Below, piece after piece: positions 53,506 through 63,663 of a stretch of DNA of 64,000 nt. The notes beneath the pieces are model-generated. The model worked only from the letters and a program-made list of their open reading frames with translations. It was not told the origin of the DNA and made no database searches. The position numbers and the translations under genes were made by a program. This stretch comes from Phytophthora quininea (taxonomy: Eukaryota > Oomycota > Peronosporomycetes > Peronosporales > Peronosporaceae): assembly GCA_011947345.1 (NCBI GenBank), contig JAAVTG010000644.1:163668-227667 (forward strand), in the 5' to 3' direction. How positions within the stretch are numbered: the stretch's first letter is position 1; every line of letters starts with the position of its first letter.

Positions 53506-55631
53506 TCAATCTCCTGGATCCTGGTTATCATATCGGCTCGTGCCGTATCTTCTCGCACCATTAGAACGGGTATTTCCACTTTCGGGACTTTTTTCTTGTT
53601 GTGATCCTGGGTGGAAACTTCCGGCGATGATGCCTATGGCGTGCTTGCCTGGGAAGATTGCGAGTCCAACTACTGGGTTGGTTTCCGATCCTGGACTTTG
53701 TTCTGGGGTCACTGTTCCTGTCGATCCCGGAGACGACTTTCTTCTCTGTTCCTGGGTTGCTGACTCTTCCATTGTTGCTGTTGTTGAAAGTTTTGAAGAT
53801 AGGTTTCGGTTTCGGCCTGATTTCTTAGTAGTCCCCCGATCGAACCATTCTTCATCCTTCTTCGATTTCGTCCGGGGATCGAGAGTGCTCGGCTTCGCCT
53901 CTCTAGTCTTCTGCTCTATCGTGGGTCGGTGACTCAATCGGTTTTTGGCCACTGTGGACCGTAGTTCATCCATACTTGTGAACGTTCTGGGCGGAACTTT
54001 TAGAAGGAGGATTGCTTCTTCCGATGCCACTACGCTACCTGGGCCGACAAACTGCTGGTTCGTGAGCCGGCAGTGACTCATAGGATGTCCCATGCCTCCG
54101 CACCGAAGGCACTGCTGCCTACCATTCATATGCGGGTGCTGAATGACGATACTTGAATTCAACCAGATAATTCTCACCACATCTGTTAACGCGCTTGGGC
54201 ACCCTCCAGGTTGAACCGAACTTCTCAAGCTGTCGATGTCACCGAGTCCAGGCCGCTTTTGTCCAGATCGTTGAGGTCGAACGGCACTTGAAGCCATTGC
54301 TTCAGAAACGCGTTCAATCGTCCAATATTCATCGATCTAGATATGTTGTACAGCGTCACTCGATAGAAGACTTCGGTTGCCTCGTCGAGCTGTCGATCCC
54401 ACACGTTCCTGACGAGATCGTCCGGTGTTGAATCATGAGCGTTCATCAAGCGGTGAACGCGGCTTTGAAACGGAACTTCCAACGTATCAAATTTCATTGC
54501 GACGGCTCGAGTGAAGAAGTGAAGGTGTAATTCGTGGCTAGTCATGTCATAACTAATAGCTTTCACCACCGCCAACATATCCCAGACGGCCTGGGCTCCC
54601 TCTCCTCGTCTGTGCATCGCCGTTGTAATTGTGTCCTTGAGACTACGCGTGCTCTGGAATGCTGCCTTTACCGGTATTTCTCCGGCTAGATCCATGATGA
54701 GTCGGCCTTCTACTTGCGCTCGTATGGTTTCAATAACCGGATTTTATCTTCGTCTCCATGATTTGGTCAAGGAACTGAGGCAGGGACCGACACACAATGT
54801 TGCCTTCGACCAGCCCTTCAATAATTCTCCACTCGATTTCGGTTGCTTCTCGAGACAATGCCACTCGGTGCTTTCCGTACGTTCTCTCACAGTGTGCTCG
54901 CAGTGTTTCCACTTCCTCTGGGATGCACTTCACCGGGTTGAACATAAAGTTCTCCAAGCGCTGTGCCTCTGGTCGATTGTCAGTCTCCGTGCCCTTTACC
55001 TTTTGCGCCCATTCCGTCAGAACTGGAGCTGCTGTCTCCACTCGACTTGAGGACATCAACCCCAGCTGTTTGTTCAACCCGAACACCACTGTCTGTCTGG
55101 TTCTGTAAGCCTTGTTTATAATTCTGTTCACATGACGTTCCCATTCAGTCCACGCCTGTCCGTTTACAATCACTACTTGTTCAAAGAGATCCAAGAGTTT
55201 CTCACGTTCCATCTGCTTGAGCTTTGGTAGCCGCTGCACCGCCATTGATAACCCGTTCGCTCCCGTTGGATAATTTCGATGAATCATCGAAAATAATGAC
55301 TGAATGAGTTCCATCCACGAGTGTGGGCGTTGGTTCCTTTCGATGGCACTTTCCATTGCCGACTTCAGCGTGTCCGCCAGTACTTCCGCTGTCAGTTCGG
55401 GGTCCGTAGCTGCTTGGTCCTCTGCCATCTTGTCCTCCCCTTGAGGGCCGTCAGAATTCTGGGTGTCCCCGCCTTCTAGCTTGGATTCGTTGGTAATTTC
55501 TTGCTTCGACGACTCGTTCCTATTCGGTGTCAGGTCCGTCGTGCTCGGTCCATCTCCAGGAGGGTTTTCGTTCTCCCCTGGTCCCCTGTAAAACTGCAAG
55601 TTTTCCTTGCTGTCTTTCCGTTGCCGTCCAT
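53506..55631 (-). CDS. LINE ORF1: nucleic-acid-binding gag-like protein (frameshifted)
   Basis: Probably starts at ATG 55631 (MDGNGKTARK), joined after a one-base loss in an A run near 55605 to an acidic, Gln/Glu-rich N-terminus. A helical region follows (LSMAVQRLPKLKQMEREKLL, ERHVNRIINKAYRTRQ). After another shift near 54740 it continues VIETIRAQVEGRLIMDLAG and later reaches the knuckle CLRCGGMGHPMSHC (about 54112-54071), then a Ser/Thr/Lys-rich tail. This is the standard layout of LINE ORF1 RNA-binding proteins. At least four frame changes interrupt it. Confidence 0.75.
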
Positions 55632-55841
55632 GGCGCCCTTAGCCACCGCTGTGGGGATATCCCATCGACCTCCTCTCTAGGGTTCCCAGGCTCCGGGGAG
55701 CTTGGTTCATGTTGCCTGCCTTTAGACTCGGGATTTGTATACCGTATCAGGCGTCGTCTGCTCGGGCACGTTTACCTCCGATCCGTTCTCAGCCAGTGCC
55801 GGGCTGAGGGTCCGCGCTTGCGCAAGCAAATTCGAAAGTGT

Positions 55842-55852
55842 AAGAGGGACGG
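55842..55852. repeat. Target-site duplication, right copy
   Basis: AAGAGGGACGG, identical to the left copy. The next bases (CCTCTCAAGCTGCCC) continue the interrupted spacer. Confidence 0.93.
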
Positions 55853-57636
55853 CCTCTCAAGCTGCCCTAACTGTGTCATCCGATGACGTTGAAGTCGTAA
55901 TAGTTTTTAACCTTCACGTCTCGAATGTGTGGACACTACTCATAGCTTGCCCAAGACAAGGGATATATACGCCAAAGCCATACATCTATTTGTTATCCAT
56001 TCATACGCTGACTGCGCCACTTTCGTTCGCGGCTACACCATCTTCCCACTAAGACAGACATGCTCTCTTTGTTCGCTCGAGTGCTGTGGTCTCGATGCCT
56101 TAGCACTGGACGCCGCTGGGCTGGCCGCTGCAGCTGCCCTTCTTGGACGCGCTCACCGAGATACCCGAGAACGACCAGCTCGACACCGCCTTGGGGTTGG
56201 CCACGATGTCGTACAGGTTGGTGGCAGTTCCCGACAGACCCGAGATCGTGATGTCCTGGATGGTCACCTGGCTGGTAGCCGCGCCCGTGTAGCCGCCTTT
56301 GGACTTGCTGTAGTCCGAGTGGATCACGATGGCGTTCTGAACGTTCGACAGTTTGTTGTTGGTGTACTTGGCGTTGGAGACGAGGCCCTGGAGCCCGATG
56401 ATGGTCTTGATGCGGATGCCGTTGACGCTGTTGGCGATCGTGTTGCCGCTGACCGTGAGGCCCGAGACGGTGTCCGACGAGTCCACACCGTTACCGCCGA
56501 GAGAGCCGATGGAGATGCCGTGACCGCCGCAGCAGTAGTTGTTGCTGAAGACCGTGTTGGTGCTCGACTGCATGGCCAGGCAGTCGTCCTGGTTGTAGAT
56601 CTTGTTGCCGGTGATGGAGACGCCGTCGTTCCTGCTCAGATCGAAGCCGTCCGTGTTCTTGGCCTGGCCGTTGCCGGCGCTCGAGTCGAGGGTAAGGCCA
56701 CTGATGGTGGTGTCCTGGGAGTTGAGGATGCTGAAGGTGCGGTAGGGCGAGTTCTTGAGCGTGAAGCCCGAGAGCGTGGAGCCCGTGACGGCGTGCAGAC
56801 GGAAGAACACCGGGCGCGTGATCGACTGGGCCTGCTTCCAGTACCAGGAGCCCTGGCCATCGAGAGTGCCGGATCCCTGGACCTTGAGGTTGTTGCCGCT
56901 GAGCAACACGAGTGGGCCGGCCCACTTCTGCGTGCCGAACGTCGTAGTTCCCGTGAACTGGATGGTGGCGCCGCTCTGGGCCTTGCTCAAGTCGAGCGTG
57001 ACGCCGGCGGGGACGGACAGCGAGCCGATGGTGACCGTGCTGCAGGACGAGATGTCGGTGCCGGTCTTGTAGGTGCCGGACAGCGTGCAGCCGCTGCTAC
57101 CGCCCTCCTGTTCCTGTCGCAGCATGGTGGCTCCGTTGGCGGTGGAGGCAACGAGTGCGAAGGCGGCGGTGGCGACCGAGAAGAGCTTCATGGTGATCGT
57201 TGCGAAAGTCTTGGTGGTGGTTTGCCGCTGGTGGTGCTTTGCTCCGAAGAGTGCAAATTGCAGAATGATCCACTTGTGTGGGGACCACCGGCGACTCGTA
57301 GCGGCACGATCCAACGCGTCCGCCGGGTGTCCGTGACGAGCGTGAGGTCTTGAGCTCATGTGCCGGGCGGGCGTTCGTTTGAGCTCCTGGCGTTGCCTTG
57401 CCAGCTGGCTTGGAAGCTCGGCCCGCGGCGTGGACGTGATCCTGTCCCTGGAGCACGAACAGCGATTTCCAGGCCACCGCACGGCAGGCGTAGGCAGAGC
57501 GATGTTGCGCTACATGTTGAATCGCCGGCGTTGTGCCCAGGCCGGCGACCCCGCCCGGCACATTAAGGTTCAAAGAACCCGGCACGAGCACGCGTTCCAG
57601 ACTCGTTACTGCTGCGTCCATGAGGCCTCCTGGTGC
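55853..57636. repeat. Palindrome P2-prime left arm (I3 side)
   Basis: Reverse complement of the I4 side (58376 to about 60160), and a copy of the I1 arm. The LINE insertion interrupts the arm at its outer part. Confidence 0.9.
56100..57191 (-). CDS. PG-I3: endopolygalacturonase (GH28), intact
   Basis: 363-residue I-type protein, identical to I1 except Ala253 for Val (GCC for GTC) and a silent AAA for AAG in YSKSKGGY. Both changes are shared with I4. Signal peptide, NTDGFDL, QDDCLAMQS, GGHGISIGS, RIKT and CSGQPSGVQC are all present. The retrotransposon lies 247 bp beyond its stop codon. Confidence 0.93.
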   Translation of the reverse strand: MKLFSVATAAFALVASTANGATMLRQEQEGGSSGCTLSGTYKTGTDISSCSTVTIGSLSVPAGVTLDLSKAQSGATIQFTGTTTFGTQKWAGPLVLLSGNNLKVQGSGTLDGQGSWYWKQAQSITRPVFFRLHAVTGSTLSGFTLKNSPYRTFSILNSQDTTISGLTLDSSAGNGQAKNTDGFDLSRNDGVSITGNKIYNQDDCLAMQSSTNTVFSNNYCCGGHGISIGSLGGNGVDSSDTVSGLTVSGNTIANSVNGIRIKTIIGLQGLVSNAKYTNNKLSNVQNAIVIHSDYSKSKGGYTGAATSQVTIQDITISGLSGTATNLYDIVANPKAVSSWSFSGISVSASKKGSCSGQPSGVQC

Positions 57637-58375
57637 ATAATTAACCACTAGCTGTGCATCTCGTTCTACTGTGTTGTTGCTGCTGACATTGAAGCAAATC
57701 CATCGTCTGTGTCGACCATCACAAACTGACGCGCCGTCAGACGCTATCGGTAGCGATTTGCCGCTCGTGTCACGTGAAGGCGTGGCAATCGGAGCAAGCA
57801 TCTGAGTGTTGCTCTCTACGGTTTGGACGTCTGGAGTTGTTTTTAAACCGCTATGCACTACTATGGACAACTGGGTGTGCAGAAGAACTATAGCCTTGAG
57901 AATGGCGGCTGGAACACGGGCTGCGTGGAGACTTCGTCGCCGTGACTGCTGCGTGTACGACAACTAAACGCTTTTACGTCTCCGTCCGATTACCGAGATT
58001 GGAGCCACAAGCGCTCTGTTCGGTTTATCAGCATGGTTGATCTCGGCATCTTGATTTGAAAGAGAGCTAAGGATTTCGCGAGCTCGGCTTTGCCGCGCAA
58101 CTGACCTATGATGTTAAGTCCACTTGGCCTCTTGACATGTAAAATATCGCCGTTGTTCCAGCCGAATAAAATACCTTCCAGCCGTGCGTCCTGGTCAACA
58201 GGGCGACATCGTGGTAGATTTGATAGCGTATGGCGTTCGATGACAGTTCACATCGCGTTTGGTACGGCTGCATGGAGAAAACATCTCGAGCAGATGAGAT
58301 CTCGATGTTCACGAATTATTTCTCGCATGGCAACACACATTCTTCAAATTGGTCAGGATCATCAGCAATACGTGC
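57637..58375. other. Second copy of core L2, between divergent I3 and I4
   Basis: Direct repeat of 38961-39699 (offset 18676) with scattered substitutions. No gene recognised. Confidence 0.6.
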
Positions 58376-60208
58376 GCACCAGGAGGCCTCATGGACGCAG
58401 CAGTAATGAGTCTGGAACGCGTGCTCGTGCCGGGTTCTTTGAACCTTAATGTGCCGGGCGGGGTCGCCGGCCTGGGCACAACGCCGGCGATTCAACATGT
58501 AGCGCAACATCGCTCTGCCTACGCCTGCCGTGCGGTGGCCTGGAAATCGCTGTTCGTGCTCCAGGGACAGGATCACGTCCACGCCGCGGGCCGAGCTTCC
58601 AAGCCAGCTGGCAAGGCAACGCCAGGAGCTCAAACGAACGCCCGCCCGGCACATGAGCTCAAGACCTCACGCTCGTCACGGACACCCGGCGGACGCGTTG
58701 GATCGTGCCGCTACGAGTCGCCGGTGGTCCCCACACAAGTGGATCATTCTGCAATTTGCACTCTTCGGAGCAAAGCACCACCAGCGGCAAACCACCACCA
58801 AGACTTTCGCAACGATCACCATGAAGCTCTTCTCGGTCGCCACCGCCGCCTTCGCACTCGTTGCCTCCACCGCCAACGGAGCCACCATGCTGCGACAGGA
58901 ACAGGAGGGCGGTAGCAGCGGCTGCACGCTGTCCGGCACCTACAAGACCGGCACCGACATCTCGTCCTGCAGCACGGTCACCATCGGCTCGCTGTCCGTC
59001 CCCGCCGGCGTCACGCTCGACTTGAGCAAGGCCCAGAGCGGCGCCACCATCCAGTTCACGGGAACTACGACGTTCGGCACGCAGAAGTGGGCCGGCCCAC
59101 TCGTGTTGCTCAGCGGCAACAACCTCAAGGTCCAGGGATCCGGCACTCTCGATGGCCAGGGCTCCTGGTACTGGAAGCAGGCCCAGTCGATCACGCGCCC
59201 GGTGTTCTTCCGTCTGCACGCCGTCACGGGCTCCACGCTCTCGGGCTTCACGCTCAAGAACTCGCCCTACCGCACCTTCAGCATCCTCAACTCCCAGGAC
59301 ACCACCATCAGTGGCCTTACCCTCGACTCGAGCGCCGGCAACGGCCAGGCCAAGAACACGGACGGCTTCGATCTGAGCAGGAACGACGGCGTCTCCATCA
59401 CCGGCAACAAGATCTACAACCAGGACGACTGCCTGGCCATGCAGTCGAGCACCAACACGGTCTTCAGCAACAACTACTGCTGCGGCGGTCACGGCATCTC
59501 CATCGGCTCTCTCGGCGGTAACGGTGTGGACTCGTCGGACACCGTCTCGGGCCTCACGGTCAGCGGCAACACGATCGCCAACAGCGTCAACGGCATCCGC
59601 ATCAAGACCATCATCGGGCTCCAGGGCCTCGTCTCCAACGCCAAGTACACCAACAACAAACTGTCGAACGTTCAGAACGCCATCGTGATCCACTCGGACT
59701 ACAGCAAGTCCAAAGGCGGCTACACGGGCGCGGCTACCAGCCAGGTGACCATCCAGGACATCACGATCTCGGGTCTGTCGGGAACTGCCACCAACCTGTA
59801 CGACATCGTGGCCAACCCCAAGGCGGTGTCGAGCTGGTCGTTCTCGGGTATCTCGGTGAGCGCGTCCAAGAAGGGCAGCTGCAGCGGCCAGCCCAGCGGC
59901 GTCCAGTGCTAAGGCATCGAGACCACAGCACTCGAGCGAACAAAGAGAGCATGTCTGTCTTAGTGGGAAGATGGTGTAGCCGCGAACGAAAGTGGCGCAG
60001 TCAGCGTATGAATGGATAACAAATAGATGTATGGCTTTGGCGTATATATCCCTCGTCTTGGGCAAGCTATGAGTAGTGTCCACACATTCGAGACGTGAAG
60101 GTTAAAAACTATTACGACTTCAACGTCATCGGATGACACAGTTAGGGCAGCTTGAGAGGCCGTCCCTCTTTGTTGCGGATTGGTTTCCGGTAGAAAAGCG
60201 GTGGACCG
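58376..60208. repeat. Palindrome P2-prime right arm (I4 side)
   Basis: Copy of the I2 arm, carrying I4 and its 3' flank. At the outer end it runs directly into full-length PG-J, where the other arms have only the 22-codon J-like fossil. Confidence 0.9.
58821..59912 (+). CDS. PG-I4: endopolygalacturonase (GH28), intact
   Basis: Same 363-residue product as I3, including Ala253 and the AAA codon. All GH28 motifs are intact. It converges on PG-J with 296 bp between stops. Confidence 0.93.
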   Translation: MKLFSVATAAFALVASTANGATMLRQEQEGGSSGCTLSGTYKTGTDISSCSTVTIGSLSVPAGVTLDLSKAQSGATIQFTGTTTFGTQKWAGPLVLLSGNNLKVQGSGTLDGQGSWYWKQAQSITRPVFFRLHAVTGSTLSGFTLKNSPYRTFSILNSQDTTISGLTLDSSAGNGQAKNTDGFDLSRNDGVSITGNKIYNQDDCLAMQSSTNTVFSNNYCCGGHGISIGSLGGNGVDSSDTVSGLTVSGNTIANSVNGIRIKTIIGLQGLVSNAKYTNNKLSNVQNAIVIHSDYSKSKGGYTGAATSQVTIQDITISGLSGTATNLYDIVANPKAVSSWSFSGISVSASKKGSCSGQPSGVQC

Positions 60209-61287
60209 CTAGCACTGGATGCTGCTGGGCTGTCCGCTGCACGTGCCCTTGTTCGAGGCCTTGACCGTGATACCAGAGAACGACCAAGCCGACACCACGC
60301 TGGGGTTCGCCACGATGTCGTACAAGTTCGTCGCTGTGCCAGACAGACCCGATACCGTGATGTCTGTGATCGTCACCTGGCTTGTCGGCGCGCCCGAGTA
60401 GGCTCCCTTTGACCGGTCGTAATTGGAGTGGACGACAATAGCGTTCTCCACGTTGGACACGTTGTTGTCGATGTACTTGACGTTCGAGATGAGCCCCTTC
60501 TGGCCGCTGACAGTCTTGATTCTCAGTCCATTTTCGCTGTTGACGATGGTGTTGCCCTGTACGGTCAACCCCGTGACGGTAGTGGACTGGTCCACAACAC
60601 TTCCTCCCAGCGAGCCGATGGAGATGCCGTGGCTTCCGCTGCAATAGTTGTTGCTAAAGATCGTGTTGGTGCTCGACTGCATGGCGAGGCAGTCGTCCTG
60701 GTTGTAAATCTTGTTGCCCGTGATGGTCACGTGGTCGTTCTTGGTCAAACCGAAGCCATCCGTGTTCTTTGCCTTGTCGCCGCCGGCGCTTGAGTCGAGC
60801 GTGAGGCCGGAGAGCGTAGTTTCGATGCACGTGACGATGCTGATGGTTCGGAAGGGCGAGTTCTTGAGCGTGAAACCGGACACGGTGGAGCCGACGACAC
60901 GTTGGAGGCGAAGGAACACTGGGCGAGTAATGGACTCGCCCTGCTGCCAATACCAAGATCCCTGGCCATCCAGCGTTCCCGATCCCTTGACCGTGAGGTC
61001 GTTACCGGTTAAAAGGACGAGCGGGCCGGCCCACTTTTGCGTGCCGAACGTGGTGGTGCCCGTGAACTCGATGGTGGCTCCCGTCTTCGCCCTGCTGAGG
61101 TCCAGCGTGACGCCGGCGGGGACGGACAGCGATCCGATCGTCACCTTGCTGCACGACGAGATGTCGGTGCCAGCCTTGTAGGTGCCCGTGAGGTTGCAGG
61201 GTCGCCAGCTTCACGCAGCATGGAGGACCCGTAGACAGAGCTGGCGGATAGCGCAACCGCAGCAACGATCGTGGAGATTATTTGCAT
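60209..61287 (-). pseudogene. PG-J: GH28 polygalacturonase with altered motifs, one base missing
   Basis: D-like gene: signal peptide MQIISTIVAAVALSASSVYG, then SSMLREAGD. One base is missing at 61199-61201 (GACCCT where D has GACCCC TGC), shifting the frame before CNLTGTYKAG. Length 1079 plus one is 360 codons as in D. Apart from that it is open to CSGQPSSIQC. Two conserved positions differ from all other copies: NTDGFG for NTDGFD (position 180 in D numbering) and GSHGISIGS for GGHGISIGS (position 219). QDDCLAMQS and the RIKT segment are kept. It is likely to have reduced or changed activity even if the frame is real. Its 3' end and flank are the source type of the three fossils. Confidence 0.87.
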
Positions 61288-62196
61288 TGTCGGTGCTTCA
61301 GATGATGCAAAATTGAAAGTGCATCTTCTTGGGAGGACAGGCACGTGTGCTCCCTCTCCACCGAGCACCAGTAAGCGCTCCGTTGAGTCCACGCACGCGT
61401 TTAATCCGACTTTTTCGTGTCGACAGCGCGGAATTCAACGTCGACAAGTGCACTTCCCATGCCAGACGGTCATCTCGAAGGGACACTTTCAGTGGAGATT
61501 AAACGACAGCTGAGGACACACGCCACGAACATCCAAATCGAAAGCAATACAATCATCGTCTTGGTCGCCAAAGACGAACGCCATTGAACAAGCCGCGCCA
61601 AATTGCTACATTCTTGAGTTTTTGTCCAACAAATGTTTCCGCCGAAGAGGGCGTCCCTATCTATCGTCGTCCAACGTGAATCCACGTGCCTGTATTCATC
61701 GTTTTGCGACGGAAATCCCAAGTTAGCTGCCTGTCTACCTGCGGGGCAAGATTACTACGACTGTAGTCGAGCGGTGAACGCCCGTGGCGGAGCTTGCTCT
61801 ACAGTAACACTGTGCACGGGAACCGTTCGTGGCGAACGTTATTAGTCTACGTCGTTTTCGCGCCATCTTAGCGAATGTGCGCCAGGATCTGCTAGCCAAA
61901 CAAAGACCCGATCAACAACTTGCGGCCGACAACTCGACGTTTGGGACTCTGCTCTCTTCCTTGTTGCTGGTGCTATGCTGAAGAAGCACGGAGCTGAGTC
62001 AACAGGAACGGAAATTGCGTCGATTATTATAACTACTTAGTAGCTTTCTCGTCTCATGGTGAATATGCAACCTGACTGTCCCTAAGAGTTACGTTCGTGT
62101 CGTCCACATGCGCTGTATCAAGTGGTAGAGCGCGAGGACATCAATTCTCGTCGAGTAAACGCCCATATCCTTCGACTGTCTCTGCGGTACCATCAA
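61288..62196. other. Right boundary spacer, no gene identified
   Basis: It holds the PG-J promoter (initiator-like GCACTTTCAATTTT on the minus strand, 61309-61323) and unique sequence beyond the array. Short frames only. Confidence 0.5.
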
Positions 62197-62973
62197 TTAC
62201 TCGTTCTCCGTGCTCTCCACACTCATCGCGTCCAATGCCGCGGCCTCCACCAGGGACCGAGGGTTCGGAATGCTCCGAATCAGGTGCCACACCTGCACCA
62301 CCACCGCGCGCGACGACACCAAGTCCACCAGGGTCACGTTCGTGGACACCGTCACGCGCTGCGACTGGGCCGTGCGAGGCGCCAGCGACACCTCGGCCTG
62401 CTCCAGCCACCGCATGTCGTCCGACTGCAGCTCGCCGGCGACGTCCCACCCCTCGGCGCCGCGCACGCGGTGCAGCAACACGAACTTGCTCCACGGTGGC
62501 ACGCTCATGCTCACGCTGCGCACCTCCAGACGGGACCCACCCAGTGCCGTCGACGCGTGGCCCACTGCCACCGACACCGCCTGCTTCGGTGGCAACGACA
62601 GTGTCTCGTTCGCAAACACCACCGTACGAAGCTCCACCGACAGCTCCGCGTCGCGTCGGTGCCACTCAACCGACACCGAGCGCGCGATCTCCACCTTCTG
62701 CGCCGGATTGTACTTGTCCCGGAACACCAACACCACAGACCCACGGAAGCGGCCTGCAAACGATGCCGCCGGGTACAACGCCAGCGTTCCTGTCTGCGAC
62801 TCCGAAGCCGAGGTCGAGGTCGGAGCCGACTCATTCCGTGCCGCCACGGCCGTCATCGACACATCCTTCACGCGAACCACACTGCCGCCAGCAAACGCCT
62901 GCGCCTCGGCGTACTCACCGCGGGACAACACAGCGCCGGGTACCGTCGGGCTAAGCTTAAGAGACATCTTCAT
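62197..62973 (-). CDS. Hypothetical beta-rich protein
   Basis: An intact frame starts at ATG 62973 (MKMSLKLSPTVPGAV), with a second possible ATG at 62967, and encodes 258 residues. There is no signal peptide or membrane segment. Alternating hydrophobic stretches (GSVVLVFRDKYNPAQKVEI, LSVELRTVVFANETLSL, RVTVSTNVTLVDLVSSRAV) suggest a beta-sandwich fold, with a Trp-rich SVPPWSKFVLLHRV segment in the middle. An arrestin-like or similar two-sheet fold is a guess only. The gene lies between PG-J and PG-K and is the only non-PG host gene within the right half. Confidence 0.65.
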   Translation of the reverse strand: MKMSLKLSPTVPGAVLSRGEYAEAQAFAGGSVVRVKDVSMTAVAARNESAPTSTSASESQTGTLALYPAASFAGRFRGSVVLVFRDKYNPAQKVEIARSVSVEWHRRDAELSVELRTVVFANETLSLPPKQAVSVAVGHASTALGGSRLEVRSVSMSVPPWSKFVLLHRVRGAEGWDVAGELQSDDMRWLEQAEVSLAPRTAQSQRVTVSTNVTLVDLVSSRAVVVQVWHLIRSIPNPRSLVEAAALDAMSVESTENE

Positions 62974-63605
62974 CTCGTAGCATACGAACAAGGTCGTGCA
63001 GACAACTCGGCGTATCGTAAAACATACACTGCCATTTCCAACAGATTGAACCGCCGAACATCACCCGACACACCAAAGTCGAAGGCGGCCACACGAGCAT
63101 GCCTCGCTGCTTGTCGACCAGTTGACGCACTAGCAGCACCCCAATGGCACCCTCGATTTGCTGCTATTCTGCAATGCTTTTCATTGTTCGGCTTGTGCTG
63201 TCAACGGTGTCCGCATGCTCGACTCATATCCATCTGTTGGGCCAGTCGAGCAACTTTGCCCATCGGAACGATGTGCATTACGCGTCAAGCTCGCGACAGA
63301 GCGGACAATTCTCGCGATGAATTGGTCAAAGCGACGATAGTCGGCGCCTAAACGGTTCCAGCTTCAAACATTGCGCTCGTTTGTCTTCGCCGACGAGTGC
63401 CGGGGCCACAAATTGCACGCGATTTGCACCGTGACAGGTGGAACCACGGCGACTGGCGATTGTCGAGCGCAGCGCGAGCATTGTGTGCCTGTATGCAGCG
63501 CGTATTAAAGCTGCAAGGTAGTGCTACGGCTCCGTCGACATCGGACACTGGTGTGTTTGAATCATCAGCGAGGTGAGAACAGGCCCATTCTCACGGACTG
63601 TGTGG
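62974..63605. other. Spacer upstream of PG-K
   Basis: Divergent promoter region between the hypothetical gene and PG-K; no gene seen. Confidence 0.5.
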
Positions 63606-63621
63606 ACTCATTCATCAATTT
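63606..63621 (+). promoter_or_regulatory. Initiator element of PG-K
   Basis: ACTCATTCATCAATTT matches the oomycete initiator consensus very well, 43 nt upstream of ATG 63664. Confidence 0.7.
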
Positions 63622-63663
63622 GCCCCCAAGCAAGCCCCGAAACCTGTCCATCCCTCCCCAAAC

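Larger units (their letters stand above)
46644..55841 (-). mobile_element. Non-LTR retrotransposon (LINE), 9198 bp, minus strand
   Basis: In transcription order (55841 to 46644) it carries an ORF1 region with a CCHC zinc knuckle, an OTU-like protease region, an unassigned region, an apurinic-type endonuclease, a reverse transcriptase and a C-terminal zinc knuckle. There are no long terminal repeats. The 3' end has no poly(A) but a short TACTAC/TGCTAC-type repeat (plus strand GGTAGTAGCAGTAGTAAGG). The 11-bp flanking duplication is perfect, so insertion is recent. Endonuclease plus terminal zinc knuckle suggests an L1/Tx1-like lineage, but the clade is not assigned. The reading frames are broken many times by one-base shifts, so activity of this copy is doubtful unless these are base-call losses. 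Confidence 0.92.
32347..60208. repeat. Tandem 9478-bp unit (H-core1-H-I-core2-I), two copies
   Basis: H1 to H3 and core L1 to its second copy are both offset by 9478 bp. H2 to H4 is offset by 9467, because H4 has a 9-bp and a 1-bp loss and its core a further 1-bp loss. I1 to I3 and I2 to I4 are offset by 18676, which is 9467 plus 9209; 9209 is the retrotransposon (9198) plus one 11-bp target duplication. The unit therefore ran twice in tandem before the element landed. Confidence 0.9.

Noticed and set aside
46644..55841. LTR retrotransposon or DNA transposon
   Set aside because: No terminal direct or inverted repeats; apurinic-type endonuclease plus FVDD reverse transcriptase and an 11-bp duplication fit a non-LTR element.
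62110..62160. tRNA-like GTGGTAGAGCGCGAGG
   Set aside because: It resembles a D-arm, but no B-box (GGTTCGA) or acceptor/T stem pairing follows at the right distance.
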